The notes beneath the pieces are model-generated. The model worked only from the letters and a program-made list of their open reading frames with translations, ran no database searches and was not told the DNA's origin. Shown one piece after another: positions 15,769 to 25,710 of a stretch of 39,088 bases of DNA. Position numbers and translations under genes: made by a program. The stretch is from Halopseudomonas laoshanensis (GTDB taxonomy: Bacteria > Pseudomonadota > Gammaproteobacteria > Pseudomonadales > Pseudomonadaceae), in NCBI RefSeq assembly GCF_008365385.1, contig NZ_QOVF01000012.1, forward strand, positions 1-39,088, given 5' to 3'. How positions within the stretch are numbered: position 1 is the first letter of the stretch; the number at the start of each line of letters is the position of its first letter.

Positions 15769-16821
15769 TCAGAACAGGTTGAGTTGCTCGCCGAGCAGGC
15801 TATGGCTGCTGTCCAGCCGAACGCCGACACCAATCAAGCGCACCGGCCGATTGCCGCGGGCAAAGGCCTGGGTGCAGAGGTCGCGGTAACCGTCCGGGCT
15901 GACCGGTGATCCCGCCTGCTCCAGCGTTGTCTGGGTGAAGTCGTGAAACTTCAGCTTTACAAAGGGCTTGCTCACCCGGTACTCGCCCTCCAGTCGTCCC
16001 AGGCGCTGGGCGAGCTTTTCCAGTAACGGCGGCAATGCGTTCAGGCAGGCGTCCAGGTCGGACAGGTCATGGTCATAGGTATTTTCCACGCTGACCGATT
16101 GACGCTTGCTCTCCACCACCACCGGGCGATCATCTATGCCCCGCGCCAATTGCCACAACCGCTCACCGAAACTGCCGAACTCCTTGGCCAGATCCTGTTT
16201 GCGCCAGGGCAGCAGCTCGCCGCAGACATCAATGCCCAGCCCTTTCATCCGCGCCGCAGTCACCTTACCGACGCCGTGCAAGCGCTCGATGGGCAGCGTT
16301 TTGACGAAGGCTTCTACCTCGTCCGGTAGAATCACCTTCAGACCGTCGGGCTTGTTCCAGTCACTGGCGATCTTGGCCAGAAACTTGTTCGGCGCCACGC
16401 CAGCAGACACGGTAATGCCCTGGCTGGCAAACGCCTTGCGGCGGATTTCCTGCGCCATAAGGGTTGCGCTGCCGCGACAGGCCTCGCTATTGCTCACATC
16501 CAGAAAGGCTTCGTCCAGCGACAGCGGCTGAATAAGACTGGTGTAATCACTGAAGATTGCCTGGATCGCCTGAGACGCTTCGCGATACACCGCCATGCGC
16601 GGCGGCACGATCAGCAGGTCCGGGCACAATTTGCGGGCATAGGCGGAGGCCATTGCCGAACGCACGCCATAGGCCCTGGCTTCATAGTTACAGGTAGCCA
16701 CCACGCCGCGCTTTCCCGGATCACCGCCCACGGCCAGCGGCCGACCACGCAGGCGCGGGTCATCGCGCATCTCGATGGCTGCGTAGAAGCAATCACAGTC
16801 TACGTGGATAATCTTGCGCAA
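15769..16821 (-). CDS. dinB: DNA polymerase IV
   Basis: A 350-residue Y-family translesion polymerase. Catalytic metal ligands Asp8 in HVDCDCFYA and Asp103-Glu104 in SLDEAFLD are present, as are YEARAYGVRSAM (fingers) and the helix-hairpin-helix LHGVGKVTA. The C-terminal GEQLNLF is a canonical beta-clamp-binding motif. Residue 1 is encoded by TTG (16819-16821); no ATG is available near the conserved MRKIIHVD start, so TTG is likely the true start. Upstream there is only a degenerate LexA-like site (see findings). Confidence 0.94.
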   Translation of the reverse strand: MRKIIHVDCDCFYAAIEMRDDPRLRGRPLAVGGDPGKRGVVATCNYEARAYGVRSAMASAYARKLCPDLLIVPPRMAVYREASQAIQAIFSDYTSLIQPLSLDEAFLDVSNSEACRGSATLMAQEIRRKAFASQGITVSAGVAPNKFLAKIASDWNKPDGLKVILPDEVEAFVKTLPIERLHGVGKVTAARMKGLGIDVCGELLPWRKQDLAKEFGSFGERLWQLARGIDDRPVVVESKRQSVSVENTYDHDLSDLDACLNALPPLLEKLAQRLGRLEGEYRVSKPFVKLKFHDFTQTTLEQAGSPVSPDGYRDLCTQAFARGNRPVRLIGVGVRLDSSHSLLGEQLNLF

Positions 16822-16911
16822 GAGCGGCTCTACCGGGTGGCTTCAACTGTTCCATTGTACCCGATCAGCCAGGAACACTCTGATTAAGCGCCGTGCTGCG
16901 GTGAGCGAGAT

Positions 16912-18093
16912 TCAACTGGCGACAACGCAGTTGCGCCCAGCTTTTTTGCCGTCGTAAAGCGCTCGGTCCGCGCGGCGGATGACATCTTCTATACCCTCAT
17001 CCTGTTTGCTTACTTCGGTCACGGCAAACGTGGCGGTGAGCTGAATACTCAGCCCCTCAACCGGCACCAGGCTGGAATGCAAGCGTTCGCGCAAGCGATT
17101 CAACACTTGCACCGCGCAACGCAGATCAGTATCCGGCAGCAGCAGGATGAACTCTTCGCCGCCGAAGCGGCCGACGATGTCGGTATTGCGCAAGGTGTCG
17201 ACAAACAATCGCGACACATGCTTGAGCACCTGGTCGCCGACATCATGACCATGCTCATCATTGATTTTCTTGAAATGATCCAGATCTACCACACACAGTG
17301 ACAAGGCACTGGCATGCCTGCGCACCCTGTCCAGTTCACGCTGGAACAGGGATTCATACTGCCGGCGGTTGAATAGCCCAGTAAGAGGATCGGTAGTGGC
17401 TTGCAGCTTCAATTCCAGCTCGAGATGCTCCCGGCGCTTGATCTCTTCCTGCAGCGACTGGTTGACCCGTACCGTTTCGTTGAACAGCGCATATTGCTGG
17501 CGCTGGCCTGTCTGCAGGCGCAAGCCGGCGGCATAGCCAATAATCGCCGGGAACAGCAACACAAAGGTTAGCCCCACCAATAGCGTGGGCGCAACATCGC
17601 GCAGAGCAATGCAATAAATCGTACCGGCAATACCAAATGCTGCGCCAATATTGGACAGCACCACCCTATTGGGCACAAAGATGTACAGGCTGATCAAAAT
17701 GATCAGGGTCACCCCGATATTCCAGGAAACGATATCCGGTCGAATAATGTAAATAAGAAAGAACAGAAAAAAGCCGACCACTTCCAATGCGGTGACGGCA
17801 TAACCTTCGGTCGACAACTGTGGTTTGGTGCGCAACCGCCAGGCAAGCAACAGCAAAAGGCTGGCAGACAACACGCGAGTACTGATCAGATGGATAAACC
17901 CTTCGGAAAAGCCCAGCGCGAGAAAATCCAGAAAACCAAAAAGCACTACCAGCGCCGCCCATACGCGTAGCGCGACAATCAAACTCTTCGCAGTACTCTG
18001 CTCAACGTGTTCGCGGTAGGCCCGCTCGGTGGTGGGGTCGGTAAACTCTCCGCCCCAGGTGGAGATGTGATAGCGATCGGCAGTGGTTGGCAA
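16912..18093 (-). CDS. Membrane-bound diguanylate cyclase (GGDEF)
   Basis: A 393-residue enzyme that makes cyclic di-GMP. Residues 36-192 form about six membrane segments of a MASE-like sensory region, followed by a short coiled coil (about 205-232) and a GGDEF domain. The active-site motif is GGEEF (311-315), and the inhibitory I-site RNTD is at 302-305, five residues before it, so feedback control by product is expected. No EAL domain. The start is TTG at 18093 with GGGGGA five bases upstream and no alternative ATG nearby. A good sigma-70-type promoter lies upstream (18153-18181). Confidence 0.9.
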   Translation of the reverse strand: MPTTADRYHISTWGGEFTDPTTERAYREHVEQSTAKSLIVALRVWAALVVLFGFLDFLALGFSEGFIHLISTRVLSASLLLLLAWRLRTKPQLSTEGYAVTALEVVGFFLFFLIYIIRPDIVSWNIGVTLIILISLYIFVPNRVVLSNIGAAFGIAGTIYCIALRDVAPTLLVGLTFVLLFPAIIGYAAGLRLQTGQRQQYALFNETVRVNQSLQEEIKRREHLELELKLQATTDPLTGLFNRRQYESLFQRELDRVRRHASALSLCVVDLDHFKKINDEHGHDVGDQVLKHVSRLFVDTLRNTDIVGRFGGEEFILLLPDTDLRCAVQVLNRLRERLHSSLVPVEGLSIQLTATFAVTEVSKQDEGIEDVIRRADRALYDGKKAGRNCVVAS

Positions 18094-18152
18094 GAAAATC
18101 CCCCTTCAGGGCAACTGCTGTATTGTTATTTTTATGGCATGGCCTGAGACAA

Positions 18153-18181
18153 AGTATATTCCATGCTTCACGGATAGCCAA
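18153..18181 (-). promoter_or_regulatory. Sigma-70-like promoter of the diguanylate cyclase gene
   Basis: On the minus strand TTGGCT (18181-18176) and TATACT (18158-18153) are separated by exactly 17 bases. The start site would lie about 50 bases upstream of the TTG start codon. Confidence 0.65.
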
Positions 18182-18188
18182 TTTGCAA

Positions 18189-18207
18189 TGATGTCATTTT
18201 GACGTCA
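18189..18207. promoter_or_regulatory. Tandem TGAYGTCA palindromes
   Basis: TGATGTCA (18189-18196) and the perfect palindrome TGACGTCA (18200-18207) are spaced 11 bases centre to centre, one helical turn. They lie just upstream of the -35 hexamer of the diguanylate cyclase promoter, a position suited to an activator. The regulator is unknown to me. Confidence 0.4.
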
Positions 18208-18311
18208 ATTAATAATCTTGAATTACCCCCTGCTGTTTCTCGGCAAATTTGCGTCTCAATTACTGCTTGGGAGTGAATACCGGAAATAAAAAATCTTTTC
18301 CGTTCAATTGC

Positions 18312-18339
18312 TTGACAGCCAACGCTCAATGAGTAGAAT
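18312..18339 (+). promoter_or_regulatory. Promoter of the initiator tRNA gene
   Basis: TTGACA (18312-18317) and TAGAAT (18334-18339) with a 16-base spacer are followed by the GC-rich discriminator GGCGCCC (18340-18346), as in stringently controlled stable RNA promoters. The AT-rich stretch at 18276-18297 may act as an UP element. Confidence 0.85.
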
Positions 18340-18351
18340 GGCGCCCACAGA

Positions 18352-18428
<77 letters not shown>

Positions 18429-18432
18429 GTTT

Positions 18433-18472
18433 AAAAACCGTTGAACGGACTTGTCCTTCAGCGGTTTTTTTT
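18433..18472 (+). terminator. Terminator of the initiator tRNA gene
   Basis: AAAAACCGTTGAACGGA pairs with TCCTTCAGCGGTTTTT with minor wobble around the loop CTTG, followed by eight T. It begins five bases after the tRNA 3' end. Confidence 0.92.
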
Positions 18473-18558
18473 GCCCGCGATTTGGGCGTTTTCGGCGCCG
18501 AATTCCCCCGCCTTACCAGCAATCCGTGACGTATACTAAAAAAAACAGTGACCCGGGA

Positions 18559-19326
18559 ATGATGGTGATCATGGCCTTTCGTTTTATTTGCGCGCTGCTC
18601 CTCGCGCTTTGCACTCCCACCGCCTTCGGCGACGACCAAACGCCTGAAGCGGAAAAGCTGTTGTTCATGACCGCTGACGTATGGCCATGGGGTTATCTGG
18701 AGGATAACGGTGCCCCGGCCGGACTGCTTAGCGTTCTTGCCGAACGTCTTGCCCAGGAAGCTGACTTACAACTGGATAACCGGGTTCTTCCTCATCAGCG
18801 TCTGCTGTCGAAATTCAAGCACGGTGAAGCTGACTACACCGTGCTGTTCGAGAACCCCTACCTGGATGAGTTCGCCGATAGTTTGGGCGTAGTGTTGAGT
18901 TCGGACATTCTGCTGGTGACCGACAAGGACTACTCCGGCAAACTGACCCTGGCAGCATTGCAGGGTAAACGCGTGGGCTATATCAGCGGCACCTATTACG
19001 GCGAAGCGTTTGAACAGAACGACAGCCTGACCAAGATCCCTGTTTATAACCTCGATCAAGCCATAGAAATGCTGCAACTCGACCGTCTGGACGCATTGAT
19101 CAGCAGTGATATCGTTTTCCATCACAGCCTCAAGGCTCGAGAGCTGCAACCCGATGTCTTTCGCTACGCGGTGCATACCCGCGGCCATGCAGCCCATCTT
19201 TATATTTCCCGGCAGGCATCCAATCGGCAGCTCGCGCCGCGGATCCAGGCCGCGCTCGCTCAGTTGGACAAGAGCGGCGAGCTTCGCCGCCTGTTTCATT
19301 CCGAAGTACGCTCCAGTACGCACTAG
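18559..19326 (+). CDS. Orphan periplasmic substrate-binding protein (PBP2 type)
   Basis: About 255 residues. A signal peptide is clear (MAFRFICALLLALCTPTAFG, cleavage before DDQ). The mature part is a type 2 periplasmic binding fold as in amino-acid ABC transporters: WPWGYLEDNGAPAGLL near the start, LQGKRVGYISGTYYG at the domain hinge, and LDRLDALISSDI near the end. No permease or ATPase gene is nearby, so it may feed a distant transporter or act as a sensor. The exact start is uncertain: ATG codons at 18559, 18562 and 18571 are all possible. A TATACT at 18532-18537 could be a -10 element, but no good -35 is seen. Confidence 0.82.
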   Translation: MMVIMAFRFICALLLALCTPTAFGDDQTPEAEKLLFMTADVWPWGYLEDNGAPAGLLSVLAERLAQEADLQLDNRVLPHQRLLSKFKHGEADYTVLFENPYLDEFADSLGVVLSSDILLVTDKDYSGKLTLAALQGKRVGYISGTYYGEAFEQNDSLTKIPVYNLDQAIEMLQLDRLDALISSDIVFHHSLKARELQPDVFRYAVHTRGHAAHLYISRQASNRQLAPRIQAALAQLDKSGELRRLFHSEVRSSTH

Positions 19327-19497
19327 CCCGCCTGCTAGCATCGCTGCGCTTGAAGCCGGTGCTTGAACACAGGGTCCAGCTTCCGGCGGGTTTACCTGCT
19401 TTATCGGCCTTACATGCCGATTACCATGGGCTATCCTCCTCCCACGGCATTCTCCACACTGATTCATCCGTATCCATTCACAGCAGGAGCGCCAGCC

Positions 19498-20391
19498 ATG
19501 CATATCGGCTTTATCGGACTCGGCAACATGGGTAGCCCCATGGCCCACAACCTGCTCGCTGCCGGGCATCAACTGAGTGTATTCGATCTCTCTGAAGTGG
19601 CGGTGGAGGCGCTGGTCGTAGCCGGTGCCGCCAGGGCTTCATCGGTTCAGGCGATCGCCGCTACGGATTGCGAACTGATCATCACCATGTTGCCGGCAGC
19701 CAGACAAGTCAAAGCTGTGTATCTGGGCGAGGAAGGCTTGCTAGCCAACGTCCATCCGGGTGTCAGGCTGATAGACAGCTCGACCATTGACCCTCTCAGT
19801 GCTCGGGAAGTGGCGGCAGCGGCTGAACAGCAGAACAATCCCATGCTCGATGCGCCGGTCTCCGGAGGCACTGGCGGTGCAGCCGCGGGCACACTGACCT
19901 TTATGGTCGGCGGCAGCAAGGCGGATTTCGACCACGCGCTGCCGGTGCTGCAGGCCATGGGCAAGAACATCGTACATTGCGGCCCTGCCGGTAATGGTCA
20001 GGTAGCCAAGGTGGCCAACAACATGCTGCTGGCAATCTCCATGATCGGCACCGTCGAAGCCATGAATCTGGGTGTGGCATTGGGTATGCAGCCCGAGGTG
20101 CTGGCGGGCGTCATCAATACGTCCAGCGGCCGCTGCTGGAGCTCTGACACCTATAACCCTTACCCGGGTGTCATGGAGAATGTGCCGGCCGCGCGTGGTT
20201 ACAGTGGCGGCTTTGGCACAGACCTGATGCTCAAGGATCTGGGCCTGGCCACCGAAGCGGCCAAACATGCGCAACAACCGGTTCTGCTGGGGGCTCTTGC
20301 CCAGCAGTTGTACCAATCTTTCAGCAGCCAGGGACATGGCGCGTTGGATTTTTCCGCAATCATCAAACTCTACACCGGAGATACCGAATGA
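19498..20391 (+). CDS. mmsB: 3-hydroxyisobutyrate dehydrogenase
   Basis: A 297-residue enzyme that oxidises 3-hydroxyisobutyrate to methylmalonate semialdehyde with NAD+ in valine breakdown. The N-terminal GFIGLGNMGSPMA (GLGNMG at 7-12) binds the cofactor, the substrate loop DAPVSGGTGGAAAGTL follows at 118, and catalytic Lys171 lies in GQVAKVANN. The ATG at 19498 has AGGAG eight bases upstream; the longer frame from 19363 has no support. Its last four bases overlap the start of the next gene (ATGA), so it heads a coupled operon. Confidence 0.93.
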   Translation: MHIGFIGLGNMGSPMAHNLLAAGHQLSVFDLSEVAVEALVVAGAARASSVQAIAATDCELIITMLPAARQVKAVYLGEEGLLANVHPGVRLIDSSTIDPLSAREVAAAAEQQNNPMLDAPVSGGTGGAAAGTLTFMVGGSKADFDHALPVLQAMGKNIVHCGPAGNGQVAKVANNMLLAISMIGTVEAMNLGVALGMQPEVLAGVINTSSGRCWSSDTYNPYPGVMENVPAARGYSGGFGTDLMLKDLGLATEAAKHAQQPVLLGALAQQLYQSFSSQGHGALDFSAIIKLYTGDTE

Positions 20392-21440
20392 CTGATGTGC
20401 AGGCACCTGTGCTGGCCGAGGTCCGCAACCGGATTGGCCACCTGACCCTGAACCGCCCCGCCGGGCTGAATGCTTTGACGTTGGAGATGGTGCGACTACT
20501 CCAGGGTTACTTGAACGACTGGGCAACTGATAACGACATCAAGGCGGTGATCTTGCGCGGCAACGGCGAGAAAGCATTCTGTGCCGGCGGAGACATTCGC
20601 ACCTTATACGACCAACATCTGGCCGGGGATGCTCAAGCGATTGAAACCTTCTTTGCCGAGGAGTACGCGCTAGATCTGAGCATTCACCACTACCGAAAAC
20701 CGCTCGTTGCGGTAATGCATGGCTTTGTATTGGGTGGCGGCATGGGGTTGGCTCAAGGCGCCAGCCTGCGCATCGTCACCGAGCGCTCAAAACTGGGGAT
20801 GCCGGAAACCGGTATCGGCTATTTCCCGGACGTGGGCGGCAGCTATTTTCTGTCGCGTCTGCCCGGCGAAATGGGACTCTATCTTGGCCTCACCGGCACC
20901 CAGGTAAAAACCGCCGATGCACTGCATCTGCAGTTGGCCGACCTGTGCGCTTCTGCGGAACGTTTAGATGAACTGGACCGGGCACTGGATAGCATTAACT
21001 GGCAGCACGATAGCCTGGAAAGCATATTGGAAGCGCTGGGCGCTACTGATCTGCCGCCCGCCGAACTGACTGAGCTGCAACCGGCCATCGATCTGCATTT
21101 TGCCCAGCCCACTCTGACCGCTATACGTCAGTCGCTGCTGGAAGAGATCCGCCCTGAATACACCGAATGGGCTCAGAATACCGTACGCATGATGGACAGC
21201 CGCTCACCGTTGGCCATGGCGGTGACCATGGAACTGCTGCGCCGCGGCCGGGAAAAGTCTCTCGAAGATTGCTTTGCGATGGAACTGCATCTGGACCGCC
21301 AGTGGTTCAACGACGGTGATATTGTCGAAGGAGTCCGCGCCCTGTTGGTCGACAAGGACAAACAGCCACGCTGGAATCCACCCGGCATCGGCCAGTTGCA
21401 ACCTGCTCGAATAAACGCCTTTTTCGAGGGCCTGTCATGA
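20388..21440 (+). CDS. 3-hydroxyisobutyryl-CoA hydrolase (enoyl-CoA hydratase family)
   Basis: A 350-residue crotonase-fold protein. The HIBCH-type signature [20 protein letters not shown] is complete, with Glu140 and Asp148 at the positions used for hydrolysis, and [11 protein letters not shown] forms the oxyanion region. The longer C-terminal part also fits HIBYL-CoA hydrolase rather than simple enoyl-CoA hydratase. It releases 3-hydroxyisobutyrate, the substrate of the preceding gene product. Both ends overlap neighbours by ATGA, which implies translational coupling. Confidence 0.9.
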   Translation: MTDVQAPVLAEVRNRIGHLTLNRPAGLNALTLEMVRLLQGYLNDWATDNDIKAVILRGNGEKAFCAGGDIRTLYDQHLAGDAQAIETFFAEEYALDLSIHHYRKPLVAVMHGFVLGGGMGLAQGASLRIVTERSKLGMPETGIGYFPDVGGSYFLSRLPGEMGLYLGLTGTQVKTADALHLQLADLCASAERLDELDRALDSINWQHDSLESILEALGATDLPPAELTELQPAIDLHFAQPTLTAIRQSLLEEIRPEYTEWAQNTVRMMDSRSPLAMAVTMELLRRGREKSLEDCFAMELHLDRQWFNDGDIVEGVRALLVDKDKQPRWNPPGIGQLQPARINAFFEGLS

Positions 21441-22588
21441 ATGATCTGGAATTGAGTGAAGACCAGCGATTGATTCGCGACATGGCCCGGCAGTTTGCCC
21501 AGGCCGAGCTGGCACCCCGCGCTGCCGGTTGGGACAAGAGCGGCTGGATCGACAGCAGTGTGATCCAGCAGATGGGCGAACTGGGTCTGCTGGGGATGGT
21601 GGTGCCCGAGGAATGGGGCGGTAGTTATGTGGACTATGTGGCCTATGCGCTGGCGGTAGAAGAAGTCTCGGCCGGTTGCGGCGCTACCGGCGCACTGATG
21701 AGTGTCCACAACTCGGTCGGCTGCGGCCCGGTATTGAATTACGGCACGGACGAGCAAAAACAGACCTGGTTGGCCAAGCTGGCAAGCGGTGAGGCGATTG
21801 GCTGCTTCTGCCTGACCGAGCCCCAGGCCGGCTCCGAGGCGCACAACCTGCGCACCCGCGCGGTGCTGGAAAACGGCGAATGGGTGCTCAATGGCGCCAA
21901 GCAGTTTGTCAGCAACGGCAAACGCGCCAGCCTGGCGGTGGTGTTTGCGGTGACCGACCCGGAGCTCGGCAAGAAGGGCCTGTCGGCATTTCTGGTACCG
22001 ACCGATAACCCCGGCTTCCGCGTCGAGCGGATGGAACACAAATTGGGCATTCGCGGTTCGGACACCTGCGCGATCAGCCTGGATAACTGCCGCCTCCCGG
22101 AAAGTGCCCTGCTCGGGCAGCGAGGCAAGGGATTGTCCATCGCCCTGTCAGGCCTGGAAGGTGGGCGTATCGGAATTGCCGCACAAGCGCTAGGCATTGC
22201 CCGGGCTGCGTTCGAGGCGGCGCTGGTTTATGCGCGCGACCGCACACAGTTCGGCCAGGCGCTGACCGAGCACCAGAGCATTGCCAATATGCTCGCCGAC
22301 ATGCATATGCAACTCAACGCCAGCCGGCTGCTGATTCTGCATGCCGCGCGCCTGCGGACTGCAGGACTCCCATGTCTATCGGAAGCCTCCCAGGCCAAAC
22401 TGTTCGCCAGTGAAATGGCCGAGGCGGTCTGCAGCAAGGCGATCCAGATCCATGGGGGTTATGGCTACCTGGAGGATTATCCGGTCGAGCGTTTGTACCG
22501 GGATGCACGTATTACTCAGATCTACGAAGGCACCAGCGAGATTCAGCGCCTGCTGATCGCCCGTGAGCTGCGGCATTACTCGCTTTGA
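21437..22588 (+). CDS. Acyl-CoA dehydrogenase, probably isobutyryl-CoA dehydrogenase
   Basis: A 383-residue FAD enzyme. [13 protein letters not shown] (FAD and substrate contacts), [33 protein letters not shown] and the catalytic Glu364 in YEGTSEIQR are all present. Operon context with mmsB and the HIBYL-CoA hydrolase points to isobutyryl-CoA as substrate; sequence alone cannot exclude another short-chain acyl-CoA. Its stop is only 11 bases from the stop of convergent dnaE2, with no terminator between. Confidence 0.9.
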   Translation: MNDLELSEDQRLIRDMARQFAQAELAPRAAGWDKSGWIDSSVIQQMGELGLLGMVVPEEWGGSYVDYVAYALAVEEVSAGCGATGALMSVHNSVGCGPVLNYGTDEQKQTWLAKLASGEAIGCFCLTEPQAGSEAHNLRTRAVLENGEWVLNGAKQFVSNGKRASLAVVFAVTDPELGKKGLSAFLVPTDNPGFRVERMEHKLGIRGSDTCAISLDNCRLPESALLGQRGKGLSIALSGLEGGRIGIAAQALGIARAAFEAALVYARDRTQFGQALTEHQSIANMLADMHMQLNASRLLILHAARLRTAGLPCLSEASQAKLFASEMAEAVCSKAIQIHGGYGYLEDYPVERLYRDARITQIYEGTSEIQRLLIARELRHYSL

Positions 22589-22599
22589 AGATTTGACCG

Positions 22600-25500
22600 C
22601 TATTGAAAATCCCGGCTGCGCACATCCAGCCCCGCCAACAGCGGGTTAAGATTGTGCAGTCGCCGGGCGATCAAATGAATCACACCCTTCTCCGACTCGA
22701 TATAACCATCCACTTGCATCATCTGTGAGCCAAGCAGCTCACGCCGCTGGCGCTCGGCCAGTTCGTGCCAGACCACCACGTTGACCATGCCATACTCGTC
22801 CTCGAGCGTGACAAAGATCACCCCGCTGGCGGTCCCGGGTTTCTGCCGTCCGGTTACCAGCCCCGCTACCGAAACCGCGCGACCGCTTTCGATCAGGGGC
22901 AGCTCCCGGGAGCTGCGACAGCGCCTCGCCGTGAGCTGTTCACGCAACAGGCTCAGCGGATGCGGGCCCAGCGTCGTGCCCACACTGGCATAATCGGCTT
23001 GCAGATCTTGCCCTTGAGTCGGCTCGGGTAACATCACGGCGGCTTCTTCCGCACAGGCCAGGCCGGCAAACAATGGCATCTGCGGCTCGACCCCGGCAAT
23101 CGCCCAACGTGCGCTATGGCGATGCCCGGCCAAACCACGCAACGCGCCAGCATCAGCGAGCAGTTCACGCGCACGTGAAGACAGCTGCGCTCGCTCGCTA
23201 AGCTCCGCCACATCAGCAAATGGCGCCTGTTCACGGCACTCGGTAATGCGCTGCGCATCGTCCTCGCGAAAGCCGCGTACCATACACAACCCCAGCCGAA
23301 TCGCCGGCTGCTGCTCTTCAGTCGCACCGCCGCCCTCCAGGGTGCAGTCCCACTGGCTGTAGCGCACATCCACCGGCAGGGTTTCCAACTGATGGCGGCG
23401 TGCGTCCTGCAGTAACTGGTCAGGGCTGTAAAAGCCCATCGGCCAGCTATTGATCAGCGCGCAGGTAAAGGCCGCCGGCTCATGACATTTCAGCCAGCAA
23501 CTGGCGTAGGTCAGCAACGCGAAGCTGGCGGCATGCGACTCTGGAAAACCGTAACTACCAAAGCCTTTGATCTGCTCGAAGATCCGCGCGGCAAACTCGG
23601 CGCTATAACCGCGCTCTAGCATGCCCTCGGTCAGGCGCTTCTGGTGTGGTTCCAGACCACCATGGCGCTTCCAGGCCGCCATGCTACGACGTAGTTTGTC
23701 CGCTTCATCGGCGGTATAGCCCGCGGCGACAATCGCCAGTTCCATCACCTGCTCCTGGAACAGCGGCACGCCCAGGGTTCTTTCGAAAACAGCCCGCAGC
23801 GCCTCTGAAGGATAAGTAACCGGCTCCTCTTTATTACGCCGCCGCAGATAGGGATGCACCATATCGCCCTGAATCGGACCGGGACGGACAATCGCCACTT
23901 CGATTACCAGGTCATAAAAAGTCCGGGGCCTGAGCCTGGGCAGCATGGCCATTTGCGCCCGCGACTCGATCTGGAATACGCCGACGGTATCGGCACGGCT
24001 GATCATCTCATAGGTAGGCTGGTCTTCCGCAGGAATGGTCGCCAGCGTCAGATCGCGCCCGCGGTGCAGGCGCAGCAGATCGAAAGTGCGGCGCAGCGCG
24101 CTGAGCATGCCCAGTGCTAGAATATCCACCTTGAGCAGGCCGACCAGATCCAGATCGTCCTTGTCCCACTGGATAATGGTGCGCTCATCCATCGCCGCAT
24201 TTTCCACCGGCACCAGCGTGTGCAATGGCTGCTCGGAAATCACAAAGCCGCCCGGATGTTGCGACAGGTGCCGGGGAAATCCGATCAGCTCCTCGGTCAA
24301 CTTCAACACCCGATGCAATAACGGATGTGCCGGATCAAAGCCGGATTCACGCAGGCGCTCATCCGAGGGCACCTTGCTGCTCCAGCGGCCGCAACAGTCG
24401 GCCAATGCATTGATCTGATCCGCCGGCATGCCCAGCGCCTTGGCCACATCACGGATGGCACCAGCCCCCCGATAACTGCTGGCCACTGCGGTCAAGGCCG
24501 CACGATGCCGACCGTAACGCTGGAATACGTACTGGATCACCTCTTCCCGGCGGTCATGCTCGAAATCCACATCGATATCCGGCGGCTCATTACGCTCGCG
24601 AGACAGAAAGCGTTCAAACAGCAGATTGGATTTCGCCGGGTCGATTTCGGTAATACCCAATGCAAAGCACACGGCCGAGTTGGCCGCCGACCCTCTACCC
24701 TGGCAGAGAATATGCCGCTCACGGGCAAAGCGGACAATGTCATGCACCGTAAGAAAATAACTCTCATATTCCTTGAAAGTGATCAGCTCCAGTTCCTTGT
24801 CGATCTGCGAGCACACCTTATCGGTGACCCCGGCAGGCCAGCGCCAGCGAATCCCCCGCTCGGTTAATTCACGCAGCCAACTGGCCGGTGTTTCGCCTTG
24901 TGGCACCAGCTCATGCGGATATTGATAGCGCAGTTGCCCAAGGTCGAATGTGCAGCGTGCGGCAATCAATTGGGTTTCAGCGAGTAAATCCGCTGGATAG
25001 ATTTCTGCCAGTGCATCAGGTGAACGCAAGTGCCGTTCACCATTCGGAAACAACCGTAATCCTGCCTCGGACAGGGTGCAGTGATGGCGCACTGCGGTCA
25101 TGGTGTCCTGCAGGGCACGCCGGCCGCGGGCATGCATGTGTACATCGCCGGCGGCAACCAGTGGCAGGTTGAGCATTTGCCCGGCTTCACGCAGTTGCGC
25201 CAGGCGCTGATCGTCATCCTGACCGCAGTGCAGCTCTACCGCGAGCCACAGGGCCTGGGGAAACAGCGCGCGCAACCATTGACCCTGCTTCAGGCAAGGC
25301 TGTTCGCCGGGCAGCCATAGCGCCAGCAGACCATCCAGCGCTGACTGAAAGTCATCTGGTAGCAAACGATATTCGCCTTTGGGAGCGCGGCGCCGGGCCT
25401 GGGTAATCAACCAGCACAGACGCTGGTAGCCCGGCAGATTTTCTGCCAGCAGCACCAGCTTGGGCCCACTTTCAACCTGCATCTCACTGCCGACAATCAA

Positions 25501-25710
25501 GGGCAAGCCGGTATCCTTTGAAGCCTGCCAGGCGCGTACGATACCAGCCAGGGAGCATTCATCTGTCACCGCCAGCGCGCTATAACCATGCAGCTGGGCG
25601 CGCTCGAAGAGCTCCTGGGCACTGGAGGCGCCGCGCTGAAAGCTGAAGTTCGACAGACAGTGCAGCTCGGCGTAGCCCATCAAGATGGCTCGTTCTGAAT
25701 CCGCGCTCAT
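22600..25710 (-). CDS. dnaE2: Error-prone DNA polymerase DnaE2 (ImuC)
   Basis: A 1036-residue C-family polymerase, the catalytic member of the ImuA-ImuB-DnaE2 mutasome that copies past damaged bases. It opens with a PHP domain ([17 protein letters not shown]), the polymerase active site is [15 protein letters not shown], and an OB domain near the end has [20 protein letters not shown]. At about 1040 residues it is shorter than replicative DnaE, as expected for DnaE2. I chose ATG 25710 because it overlaps the imuB stop as ATGA; GTG 25731 and ATG 25680 (before GYAELHC) are alternatives. Confidence 0.94.
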   Translation of the reverse strand: MSADSERAILMGYAELHCLSNFSFQRGASSAQELFERAQLHGYSALAVTDECSLAGIVRAWQASKDTGLPLIVGSEMQVESGPKLVLLAENLPGYQRLCWLITQARRRAPKGEYRLLPDDFQSALDGLLALWLPGEQPCLKQGQWLRALFPQALWLAVELHCGQDDDQRLAQLREAGQMLNLPLVAAGDVHMHARGRRALQDTMTAVRHHCTLSEAGLRLFPNGERHLRSPDALAEIYPADLLAETQLIAARCTFDLGQLRYQYPHELVPQGETPASWLRELTERGIRWRWPAGVTDKVCSQIDKELELITFKEYESYFLTVHDIVRFARERHILCQGRGSAANSAVCFALGITEIDPAKSNLLFERFLSRERNEPPDIDVDFEHDRREEVIQYVFQRYGRHRAALTAVASSYRGAGAIRDVAKALGMPADQINALADCCGRWSSKVPSDERLRESGFDPAHPLLHRVLKLTEELIGFPRHLSQHPGGFVISEQPLHTLVPVENAAMDERTIIQWDKDDLDLVGLLKVDILALGMLSALRRTFDLLRLHRGRDLTLATIPAEDQPTYEMISRADTVGVFQIESRAQMAMLPRLRPRTFYDLVIEVAIVRPGPIQGDMVHPYLRRRNKEEPVTYPSEALRAVFERTLGVPLFQEQVMELAIVAAGYTADEADKLRRSMAAWKRHGGLEPHQKRLTEGMLERGYSAEFAARIFEQIKGFGSYGFPESHAASFALLTYASCWLKCHEPAAFTCALINSWPMGFYSPDQLLQDARRHQLETLPVDVRYSQWDCTLEGGGATEEQQPAIRLGLCMVRGFREDDAQRITECREQAPFADVAELSERAQLSSRARELLADAGALRGLAGHRHSARWAIAGVEPQMPLFAGLACAEEAAVMLPEPTQGQDLQADYASVGTTLGPHPLSLLREQLTARRCRSSRELPLIESGRAVSVAGLVTGRQKPGTASGVIFVTLEDEYGMVNVVVWHELAERQRRELLGSQMMQVDGYIESEKGVIHLIARRLHNLNPLLAGLDVRSRDFQ

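Noticed and set aside
19403..19421. ATCGGC / GCCGAT repeat upstream of mmsB as an operator
   Set aside because: Six-base arms are expected often by chance in a 170-base gap; no further support.
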